A stretch of 58,607 nucleotides of DNA from the NCBI GenBank assembly GCA_020630295.1, contig JAHDBR010000012.1:1-58607 (forward strand), written 5' to 3'. Below are positions 9,988-17,019 of the stretch, in pieces. The notes beneath the pieces were generated by a model. It saw only the letters and a list, made by a program, of their open reading frames with translations. It made no database searches and was not told the DNA's origin. The stretch's first letter is position 1. The number at the start of each line of letters is the position of its first letter. The translations under genes were made by a program, and so were the position numbers. The DNA is from Sphingomonadaceae bacterium (GTDB lineage: Bacteria; Pseudomonadota; Alphaproteobacteria; Sphingomonadales; Sphingomonadaceae).

Positions 9988-10850
9988 CAGTGAATTCCGC
10001 CTCTCGCAGTCCGGCTGTTTTCAGTCCCGATGCTCGCGAATTGTTCGCGCGAAATTATCCTGAAACGCCGCATATTCTGCCCCATTCGCTGGCCGGTGAA
10101 CGCTTGCTACAACTTGATGCTCTGGCACAGCTTGGCGGCCAGCTGCCTGATGGATCTGTCGAATATAATCGCGGAAATCTGCCAATCGGTGTCGATGGGA
10201 AACCTGCTTCAAACGGATTGTCGATCGAGGACACTATCCGTCAAATCGCCACAAGCGAGAGTTGGGCAGTTTTGAAGAATATAGAACAAGTCCCTGAATA
10301 TGCAGATTTGTTGCTCGCGCTTTTGGATGAACTCAAGCCGCAAATCGAAGCGAAAACGGGTGCATTGCTTCGGCCGCAAGGATTTATCTTCATATCTTCA
10401 CCCGATGCGGTCACGCCATATCATTTCGATCCCGAACATAACATTCTGCTGCAACTTACCGGCAGCAAAGTGATGACCCAATTCCCGGCTGGCGATGCGC
10501 GTTTTGCACCCGACACTGTACACGAAACCTATCACGCTGGCGGCGCGCGGGAATTGCACTGGGATGACACCTTTCTGTCTGGCGGAACTGAGTTTCCTTT
10601 GAAGGCCGGTGACGCCTTATTTGTGCCCGTTATGGCACCGCACTTTGTCCGTAACGGACCGAATAGTTCGATTTCGCTTTCAATTACATGGCGCAGCGAC
10701 TGGAGTTTTGAAGAGGCGGATGCCCGCGGGTTTAACCGCCTGATGCGCGCCCGGTCATTAGCGCCAGCACCGCCTAAACGCTGGCCCGGTTCCAATCGCG
10801 GCAAAGCATATGCGTTTCGCGCGCTGAGAAAGTTTGGGCTCACGGCCTAG
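9984..10850 (+). CDS. JmjC/cupin-like iron-dependent oxygenase-type protein
   Basis: A 288-residue protein with a cupin/JmjC core. The metal-binding HxD is in PYHFDPEHN (His147, Asp149) and the distal histidine is His220 in VPVMAPHFVRNG. These three residues fit Fe(II)/2-oxoglutarate hydroxylases of the cupin_8 kind. The IRQIATSESWAVLKNIEQ region and the phenyl-rich FIFISSPDAVTPYH strand also fit. Possible reactions are hydroxylation of a protein or small molecule; none is proven. It is translationally coupled to the GNAT gene and ends 41 bases before tesB. No signal peptide is seen, so it is cytoplasmic. Confidence 0.8.
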   Translation: MTVNSASRSPAVFSPDARELFARNYPETPHILPHSLAGERLLQLDALAQLGGQLPDGSVEYNRGNLPIGVDGKPASNGLSIEDTIRQIATSESWAVLKNIEQVPEYADLLLALLDELKPQIEAKTGALLRPQGFIFISSPDAVTPYHFDPEHNILLQLTGSKVMTQFPAGDARFAPDTVHETYHAGGARELHWDDTFLSGGTEFPLKAGDALFVPVMAPHFVRNGPNSSISLSITWRSDWSFEEADARGFNRLMRARSLAPAPPKRWPGSNRGKAYAFRALRKFGLTA

Positions 10851-10891
10851 CCTGCGTTGACCTGACGCGGCGCGCGCAGCAAAGCAGCTGA

Positions 10892-11806
10892 ATGGACGAC
10901 ACGAAATCTCCACAGCAATTGGTGGAAGGCCTAGTCCGCTTGCTAACCGTGCAGCGGACTGACCCGGATCATTATGTGGGCAATCCGCAACCTGGCGGCG
11001 TGGGGCGCGTTTTTGGCGGACAAGTGATCGCGCAGGCGTTGATGGCGGCGCAGCATTCAGTCCCGCAGGACAAGGTCGCGCATTCGCTTCATGCATATTT
11101 CCTGCGCGGGGGAAAAGAAGGTCCCGCCATCGATTACCAGATCGCCCGCGATTTTGACGGACGGAGTTTCGCCAATCGCCGTATTGTTGCATCGCAAGTA
11201 GAGGATGACGGTAATCCAAAGCCGATTTTGAATCTGACGGCGAGCTTCCAGACAATAGAAGATGGATTAGAGCATCAGGATTGCCCGATGCCCGAAGTCG
11301 CCGCTCCGGAAGATCTGAAATCAGATATGGAGCTGCGGCGGAAATATGTTGATGCACAGCCCGAATTGCCGGAAACCGCTCGTAAGTTTATGCTACGCCC
11401 GCGCCCAATCGAGATGCGCACGATCGACCGCCTACACTGGATGAATAGCGAACCTAAGCAGCCGCAGGCACATACCTGGTTCAAAGCAGCGGCCACTCTG
11501 CCCGATGATCCTGCCATGCATCGTGCAATCATAGCTTATGCAAGCGACTATACACTTCTGGGCACAAGTGCGCTGCCGCATGGCCTCAGCTGGATGCGCG
11601 GAGAGCTGACGGGTGCGAGCCTCGATCACACCATATGGTTCCATCAGCCGGCACGCGCCGATGACTGGCTCCTATATGCGACCGACAGCCCTTGGAGCGG
11701 CGGCGGCAGAGGGTTTAACCGGGGGCGTATCTTCACACGCGACGGGACTTTGGTAGCCAGCGTGGCGCAAGAAGGGATGATCAGGCGAAGGCGATCAAAG
11801 GCCTAA
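10892..11806 (+). CDS. tesB: acyl-CoA thioesterase II
   Basis: A 304-residue TesB with two hot-dog domains. The N-terminal RVFGGQVIAQALMAAQHSV and HSLHAYFLRGG stretches are family signatures. ASDYTLLGTSALPHG in the second half carries the catalytic Asp, and the late SPWSGGGRGFNRGRIF with VASVAQEG completes the site. It cleaves medium- and long-chain acyl-CoA to free acid and CoA. Length is slightly above E. coli TesB (286). It may be co-transcribed with the GNAT-JmjC pair, but a 41-base gap leaves that open. Confidence 0.95.
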   Translation: MDDTKSPQQLVEGLVRLLTVQRTDPDHYVGNPQPGGVGRVFGGQVIAQALMAAQHSVPQDKVAHSLHAYFLRGGKEGPAIDYQIARDFDGRSFANRRIVASQVEDDGNPKPILNLTASFQTIEDGLEHQDCPMPEVAAPEDLKSDMELRRKYVDAQPELPETARKFMLRPRPIEMRTIDRLHWMNSEPKQPQAHTWFKAAATLPDDPAMHRAIIAYASDYTLLGTSALPHGLSWMRGELTGASLDHTIWFHQPARADDWLLYATDSPWSGGGRGFNRGRIFTRDGTLVASVAQEGMIRRRRSKA

Positions 11807-11838
11807 ACCGATAAGCCCGGGACACGGCAGATACGAAA

Positions 11839-12519
11839 TTAGCCGCCCTTGCTGCGAACGCCGCTACGTGATGAGGACGAATTTGCACCGCCATTGCGGT
11901 CTTTCAGATTCCAACTGCCATTGCGCGAGCCAAAACCGCCGCGACTGGCCAGCTTGGAAGCCGGTTTCACCTTCGGTACGGTTTTCGGCTTTTCGAAACC
12001 CCGGGACGATGCGTAATATTTACCGGGTGCACCGGCATAGCCGAGCTTCATCCCGTTCGCGGTCTGCATTCCGCCACCTTTGCCTTTAAACAAAGGTGCG
12101 TTCTTGCCGGCCCCTTCTTTGGTGGAAATCCATGCGACCAAAAACGGCGAGAAGTGACGGCGGCGCCCGGTGTCTTCGCCCGGTTGCATACATTGCCCGG
12201 CGCCGAACTCGGCCTCGCAATCCTCCAAGGATGCAAAGCGAGGGGACTCTTTCTCTGCAGCTGCAAGCGCCTGCTCGCGGTCGGCCGCGCATTGCTGGCG
12301 CGTTTTGCCAGTAACTTTCGCGCATTCGAAAACATTCTCGAACACCTGAACTTCAAGAGCGTCGGCAGGCTTTGACGGCACATCTTGTGCAGCCTTAGCT
12401 GCAGGTACTGAATCACCATCCCCGCACGATGCGAGCATGGCTCCGCTCGACAATGCGACCATCGTTGTCAGTGCCACCCGGCCTGAACGCTTGCGCTTTG
12501 CGGCAAATGCGTCTGCCAT
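11839..12519 (-). CDS. DUF1190 (YgiB-like) lipoprotein
   Basis: A 226-residue DUF1190 protein, the family of E. coli YgiB. The N-terminus has a basic run (AKRKRS) then a hydrophobic segment ending in the lipobox LASC, giving a lipidated Cys32. The middle has paired cysteines (FECAKVTGKTRQQCAADR, LEDCEAEFGAGQCM), and the C-terminus is glycine/serine-rich with many Arg and Lys. The ATG at 12519 has a strong GGGGGA; an in-frame TTG at 12546 lacks one. It is divergent from the YgiC-like ligase gene 80 bases away, whereas ygiB-ygiC are in one operon in E. coli. Function unknown. Confidence 0.85.
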   Translation of the reverse strand: MADAFAAKRKRSGRVALTTMVALSSGAMLASCGDGDSVPAAKAAQDVPSKPADALEVQVFENVFECAKVTGKTRQQCAADREQALAAAEKESPRFASLEDCEAEFGAGQCMQPGEDTGRRRHFSPFLVAWISTKEGAGKNAPLFKGKGGGMQTANGMKLGYAGAPGKYYASSRGFEKPKTVPKVKPASKLASRGGFGSRNGSWNLKDRNGGANSSSSRSGVRSKGG

Positions 12520-12585
12520 GAAATATCCCCCGTCTGTAATCTTCAAAGCATTGGCATAGTTAGAAAAGATTATCAGAAGGTAATC

Positions 12586-12603
12586 ATGCTCAAAAAAGGA
12601 TGA
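12586..12603 (+). other. possible five-codon leader minicistron (MLKKG)
   Basis: An ATG at 12586, preceded by AGAAGG at 12575-12580, opens a frame reading Met-Leu-Lys-Lys-Gly-stop. Its stop overlaps the ATG of the glutathionylspermidine-synthase-like gene as ATGA. That larger gene has its only GGA immediately next to its ATG, so the minicistron may supply translation by coupling. It could equally be chance. Confidence 0.35.
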
Positions 12604-13775
12604 AGGCAGTGCAGCGTAAAACCGTGGAAGAACGCCCGAACTGGCAAGAGATAGCCAATGAAAACGGGTTTATATTTCATCATGTAGACGGCGAACGATA
12701 TTGGGATGAACGCGCATATTGGGAATTTTCCTTGCGCGAAGTCGAAGACGAAATTGAAGATCCGACCACGGAAATCTACGCCATGTGCCTGTCACTTGTG
12801 GACGATGCCTGCGGCTCTCAGGAATTGATGGAAAAGCTTGCGATACCGGATGACCACCGCGATCTGGTTGCGCATAGCTGGCGCGGAACTGATATGTCGC
12901 TTTATGGGCGGTTCGACTTTGCCTATGACGGTACAAATCCGGCCAAGATGCTGGAGTTTAACGGCGACACTCCTACCAGCATTTACGAAACTGCCTTCTT
13001 CCAGTGGAACTGGCTGGAGGGCATGATCGATCTGGGAAAGCTGCCCGAGAATGCCGACCAGTTCAATCGCCTGCATGAAGCCCTCATGGAACGTTTTGCA
13101 CAGGTCCTGACAAAAGGCAGCCTGCTGCATTTCTCTGCCGTTCAGGAACATGTCGAAGACCGCGCCACAGTGCTGTATCTGGAAGACATCGCCAGTCAGG
13201 CGGGATTGGAAACGAAATTCGTTCCTATCGAGCAGATCGGGATCGATGATAAGGGCAATTTCCTTGACCATGAGGATTTCCGGATTGGGGCGCTGTTCAA
13301 GCTCTATCCTTGGGAAGATCTCATGCGGGAGGAATTTGCCGCGCATATCCCGCGCTCAAAGACAATGTTCATCGAGCCTGCATGGAAAGCGATCCTTTCC
13401 AACAAAGCGATGCTGCCGCTGCTGTGGGAACGCAATATGGGCCACAAAAATCTGCTACCGGCATATTTTGAAGGGACCGATCAGGCCAAATCGCTCGCAT
13501 CCGGGCCTCACGTCTACAAACCCTTTTTCAGCCGCGAAGGCGCCGACATCACTTTGTTTGACGGAGACGCGCATCATGCCGGCCCGGAAGAAGGCTACGG
13601 CGAAGAGGGCGGGATTGTACAAGCCTATGCGCCTATCGCCCGATCCGGTGACAATCACGCTGTCATCGGCAGCTGGATTGTCGGCGACGAGGCGGTGGCG
13701 ATGTCTGTCCGCGAAGATGCCAGCCCGATCACCCGCGATCTGGCGCGCTTCTTACCCCACGCGATTATCGATTAA
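12600..13775 (+). CDS. glutathionylspermidine synthase-like ATP-grasp ligase (YgiC family)
   Basis: A 391-residue member of the glutathionylspermidine synthase preATP-grasp family, as E. coli YgiC/YjfC. Signatures are RFDFAYDG, KMLEFNGDTPTSIYETAFFQWNW near residue 115, the EPAWKAILSNKA stretch, and VYKPFFSREGADITL with the ATP-binding lysine. An IGSWIVGDEAVAMSVRED strand is at the C-terminus. Only the synthetase half is present; no amidase domain as in E. coli GspSA. It forms an amide bond, but between which substrates is unknown. The start ATG has no spaced Shine-Dalgarno; see the overlapping minicistron. The gene pairs functionally with the divergent YgiB-like lipoprotein gene in other bacteria. 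Confidence 0.88.
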   Translation: MKAVQRKTVEERPNWQEIANENGFIFHHVDGERYWDERAYWEFSLREVEDEIEDPTTEIYAMCLSLVDDACGSQELMEKLAIPDDHRDLVAHSWRGTDMSLYGRFDFAYDGTNPAKMLEFNGDTPTSIYETAFFQWNWLEGMIDLGKLPENADQFNRLHEALMERFAQVLTKGSLLHFSAVQEHVEDRATVLYLEDIASQAGLETKFVPIEQIGIDDKGNFLDHEDFRIGALFKLYPWEDLMREEFAAHIPRSKTMFIEPAWKAILSNKAMLPLLWERNMGHKNLLPAYFEGTDQAKSLASGPHVYKPFFSREGADITLFDGDAHHAGPEEGYGEEGGIVQAYAPIARSGDNHAVIGSWIVGDEAVAMSVREDASPITRDLARFLPHAIID

Positions 13776-13796
13776 TCGGCGGTGGTGCCTGCTGGC

Positions 13797-15764
13797 TTAC
13801 CCGCCAGCGTGATAAAAATCATAGATCGTCTGCGCCACAGCCGCGCTTACGCCCGGTGCGCGCTGGAGGTCTTGGAGCGATGCGGCGCGGACTTTTCCGG
13901 CAGTTCCGAAGTGGAGCAACAAAGCGCGTTTGCGCGACGGGCCGATGCCCGGAATTTCATCCAGCGGAGACGCGGTTATCGCGCGGCTGCGTTTTGCCCG
14001 GTGCGCCCCGATTGCGAAGCGGTGCACTTCATCGCGCAGGGTCTGCAAATAGAAAAGCACCGGTGAGTTGGTCGGCAGGGTTTTCTCCCTCCCGTCGGGG
14101 AAATGGAACACCTCGCGCCCCTCCCTTCCGTGATCGGGGCCCTTCGCAATCGCGATTAACGGCACGTCTTCGATGCCCAGTTCTTCCAGCGTGTCTTTAA
14201 CGGCGCTCATCTGCCCTTTACCGCCATCAATCAGCACCAGATCCGGCCATACGCTTTTGTCGCCGGATGTTTCGCGGTCAGGGTCATCCTTCATGGCGCG
14301 GCTGAAACGGCGGTGCATTACTTCGCGCATCATTCCGAAGTCGTCATTCGTCTGGGCGGTTTTGATATTGAACTTGCGGTACTGGTTCTTGATGAAGCCT
14401 TCCGGCCCCGCGACAATCATTCCGCCGACCGCCTTTGCGCCCTGAATATGGGAATTGTCATAGACCTCGATCCGCTGAGGCACATCGGCCAATTCCAGAA
14501 ACTCGGTCATTTCACGCAGGGTTTTCGCCTTGGTACCGCGTTCTGCCAGACGGCGATCCAACGCCTCCACCGCATTACGCTGCGCTTGCTGCATCAGTTT
14601 ACGTCTGTCGCCGCGTTGGGGGATCGAAATCTCTACCCGATGTCCGGCACCGCCCTGCTCGGCGCTGGCAGCGAATGCCTCTTCGATCAGCTCTTGTTCG
14701 GGCAGTTTCCGGTCGACCAGAATGGTTCTGGGCGGCGGCACCTCTTCATAGAATTGCGCCAGTACATCGGCCAGAACCTGATCTTCTTCCACATCTTTTG
14801 TGTGACTGGGGAAGAACGCGCGGTGCCCCCAATTTTGGCCGCCTCTGATGAAGAAGGCCTGCACCGCGATCTGACCGCCCTTACTGGCCAGCGCGAATAC
14901 GTCGGCATCGCCAACGCCGCTGGCATTGATCGCCTGACTGCCTTGAATAAATGTCGCCGCGCGCAGCCGGTCACGCAAAATAGCCGCCGTCTCGAAATCG
15001 AGGCTCTCTGCAGCCTTCGCCATTTGTTTTTCCAGATCGGCCTGCACCGAGGAAGATTTGCCGCCAAGGAAATCCTGCGCCTGCTTCACCAGTTCGGCGT
15101 AACCCTCCTTGTCGATCCGGTCCACGCACGGGGCGCTGCACCGTTTGATCTGGTATAGCAGGCATGGTCTGTCACGGCGGCTGAAAAAGCTATCGGTACA
15201 TGACCGGAGCAGGAACAGTTTCTGCAAGGCGTTGATGGTGGTGTTCACGCTGCCCGCGCTGGCAAAGGGGCCGTAATAATTGCCTTTTGCCCGGCGAGCG
15301 CCGCGATGTTTCATGATCCGCGGGAAATTATGCTCCGACCGCAACAGGATAAACGGAAAACTTTTGTCGTCGCGCAGCAGTACGTTGAAAGGCGGGCGAA
15401 AGCGTTTGATAAGTTGCGCTTCCAGCAGCAACGCCTCGGCCTCGCTATTGGTGGTGACGATCTCCATCCGCCGCGTCTGGCTGACCATCCGCAAAAGCCG
15501 CTGCGACAGGTTCTTAGGCTGGGCATAGTTAGCGACCCGGTTTTTCAGAACCCGCGCCTTCCCGACGTAAAGTACATCGCCACGCGTATCGAGCATCCGG
15601 TACACACCCGGCACCGGCTGCAATGTCTTCACCGTGTCTCGAATAGCGGTGATGCCGGTTTCAAGATCGGGCGTTGCGGACGAAATTGTATAGGCGGCAC
15701 GCTCCTCATTGAAGCGCTCGGCCCCTCTCGGGTCATGCGGTGTGCCTGCCGGTGTTTTAGCCAT
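13797..15764 (-). CDS. uvrC: excinuclease ABC subunit C
   Basis: UvrC makes both incisions in nucleotide excision repair. The 655-residue protein has an N-terminal GIY-YIG nuclease (GVY at 53-55, YVG at 66-68, KARVLKNRVANY). A Cys-containing stretch (LLYQIKRCSAPCV) follows, then a UVR helix pair (DFETAAILRDRLRA) that binds UvrB. The RNase H-like nuclease core comes next (RIEVYDNSHIQG, VVAGPEG-type region, LVLIDGGKGQ). A helix-hairpin-helix DNA-binding end reads IPGIGPSRKRALLLHFG. About 45 extra residues precede the nuclease domain. It converges with the YgiC-like gene; a short inverted repeat (13791-13808) spans its stop codon. Confidence 0.97.
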   Translation of the reverse strand: MAKTPAGTPHDPRGAERFNEERAAYTISSATPDLETGITAIRDTVKTLQPVPGVYRMLDTRGDVLYVGKARVLKNRVANYAQPKNLSQRLLRMVSQTRRMEIVTTNSEAEALLLEAQLIKRFRPPFNVLLRDDKSFPFILLRSEHNFPRIMKHRGARRAKGNYYGPFASAGSVNTTINALQKLFLLRSCTDSFFSRRDRPCLLYQIKRCSAPCVDRIDKEGYAELVKQAQDFLGGKSSSVQADLEKQMAKAAESLDFETAAILRDRLRAATFIQGSQAINASGVGDADVFALASKGGQIAVQAFFIRGGQNWGHRAFFPSHTKDVEEDQVLADVLAQFYEEVPPPRTILVDRKLPEQELIEEAFAASAEQGGAGHRVEISIPQRGDRRKLMQQAQRNAVEALDRRLAERGTKAKTLREMTEFLELADVPQRIEVYDNSHIQGAKAVGGMIVAGPEGFIKNQYRKFNIKTAQTNDDFGMMREVMHRRFSRAMKDDPDRETSGDKSVWPDLVLIDGGKGQMSAVKDTLEELGIEDVPLIAIAKGPDHGREGREVFHFPDGREKTLPTNSPVLFYLQTLRDEVHRFAIGAHRAKRSRAITASPLDEIPGIGPSRKRALLLHFGTAGKVRAASLQDLQRAPGVSAAVAQTIYDFYHAGG

Positions 15765-15871
15765 GCCTCCGCATAGAACATGACGCCCAAATTGCCCATA
15801 AGAATACGCCGGTCACTTGCCCCGCAGCGGCACAGTCTCGCGGCGCGCATCTGCGTTGAACAGGTTTTACT

Positions 15872-15927
15872 TGTGGATAAGTGGTGAATTGTTGACACTC
15901 TTGCTTGAAAAGAGCGATTCGCGATTC
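15872..15927 (+). promoter_or_regulatory. mipZ promoter region: DnaA box, TTGACA and two GANTC sites
   Basis: The 198 bases between uvrC and mipZ hold a perfect DnaA box (TGTGGATAA, 15872-15880, the reverse complement of TTATCCACA), a perfect -35 hexamer TTGACA (15892-15897), and two GATTC sites at 15916-15920 and 15923-15927. The GATTC sites fall where a -10 element would sit, and no good TATAAT is present. Both are embedded in CGATTCG. This fits control by DnaA, CcrM methylation and GcrA, as known for mipZ in Caulobacter; it is an inference here. Confidence 0.7.
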
Positions 15928-15962
15928 GTTTGGGATCGGGCTGGAGTGCGAGGGGGTTGGGC

Positions 15963-16913
15963 ATGAGCGCGCAAAATGGAGATGGTGAAGCTGCTTCTGT
16001 AGTTCTGGCTGACATTTGCCGCAGGCCGGAAATAAACGCCCAAATTATTGTATTTGCCAATGAAAAAGGCGGCGTCGGAAAGTCGACACTGGCATTCCAT
16101 ACGGCCATTTTCCTCGCACGTGCCGGCCAGAAAGTGCTCGCCATCGATCTTGACCGAAGGCAGCGTTCGCTGGAACGCGCGCTCGAAAACCGGGAAGCAA
16201 CGTGTCGAAGCCTGGGCATTGACCTGCCCAGCCCACAGCATTTGGCACTCGGTCATCCGTCCGGCGCAATGCTGATGCAGGAAATCGCGCGCGCTGGGCA
16301 TAATTGTCAGACCGTCATTATCGACGTGCCGGGACATGACTCCCCAATTGCCCGCCGTGCAATCGCGATGGCCGACAAGCTGGTAACTCCGGTAAACCCG
16401 AATTTCATCGATCTGGATTCAGTAGCGCAATTTAATCCTGCAACGCGCAAGTTTAACCGGCTGGGTAAATTCGCCGAAATGGTATCGCAGCTTCAAACCG
16501 AAAGGCTCGAACGCGGTCTGTCAAAAACCGACTGGATGATCGTGAAGAACCGTGTTCGCCGGAACGAACGGGTGCAGTTGGAACGGTTCAATCAAGCGAT
16601 CGATCAGCTACCTGCGCATATCAATGCGAGGCTCACCTGCGGTTTGCCGGAAAGGGTCGCTTTCCGTGAGCTCTTCCTGTTCGGTCTGACCTATGCCGAT
16701 TGTGGTGATCTGCCAGAGGTTGGCGCCTTCAAAATGCAGAATGGTGATGCAATGACCCGCTTGCTGGGCGAAATGGATGTTCTGGACGGACACATTGCCG
16801 CCTCGACATCCGGGACTACTCGCGTCCGGCGGCCCGCGCAATCAATGCAGCGCTACCGCCAATCCCTTCGGTCTCATTTCGGCGTGACAGAATTGGCCGA
16901 AGAAACCGCATAA
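15963..16913 (+). CDS. mipZ: division plane positioning ATPase MipZ
   Basis: MipZ is a ParA/MinD-family ATPase that forms a gradient from the chromosome origins via ParB and blocks FtsZ polymerisation away from mid-cell. The 316-residue product has the deviant Walker A EKGGVGKST at 34-42 (Lys35 and Lys40). IDLDRRQRSL follows at 61-70, a MipZ hallmark, and VIIDVPGHDS acts as Walker B. The IVKNRVRRNERVQLERF stretch also fits. The ATG at 15963 has GAGGGGG upstream; an in-frame TTG at 15930 has no ribosome site. The extra N-terminal 27 residues and the C-terminal 30 or so are less conserved by appearance. Confidence 0.93.
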   Translation: MSAQNGDGEAASVVLADICRRPEINAQIIVFANEKGGVGKSTLAFHTAIFLARAGQKVLAIDLDRRQRSLERALENREATCRSLGIDLPSPQHLALGHPSGAMLMQEIARAGHNCQTVIIDVPGHDSPIARRAIAMADKLVTPVNPNFIDLDSVAQFNPATRKFNRLGKFAEMVSQLQTERLERGLSKTDWMIVKNRVRRNERVQLERFNQAIDQLPAHINARLTCGLPERVAFRELFLFGLTYADCGDLPEVGAFKMQNGDAMTRLLGEMDVLDGHIAASTSGTTRVRRPAQSMQRYRQSLRSHFGVTELAEETA

Positions 16914-16953
16914 CAGCTCTGTCAGTTCGGCTATCGAGGCTGCCGCGTTGACG

Positions 16954-17008
16954 CGCCGCCTCCTTCTGTTACGCTGACAATGTCGACTTTGAATAGAACA
17001 AGGCGGCG
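16954..17008 (+). repeat. inverted repeat next to the acyltransferase ribosome site
   Basis: CGCCGCCTCCTT at 16954-16965 can pair with AAGGCGGCG at 17000-17008, with one bulged base. The 3' arm runs into GGGAGAG, the likely Shine-Dalgarno of the TTG start at 17020. A folded leader could limit translation. No U-run follows, so it is not a terminator. Confidence 0.4.
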
Positions 17009-17019
17009 GGAGAGACATA

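Noticed and set aside
13791-13808. Terminator between the YgiC-like gene and uvrC
   Set aside because: The inverted repeat GCTGGC/GCCAGC has no T-run on either strand and overlaps the uvrC stop codon.
14313-15158. Long open frame opposite uvrC (281 codons)
   Set aside because: It lies wholly antisense to a firm uvrC gene, has no ribosome site or family motif, and follows from the codon pattern of uvrC.
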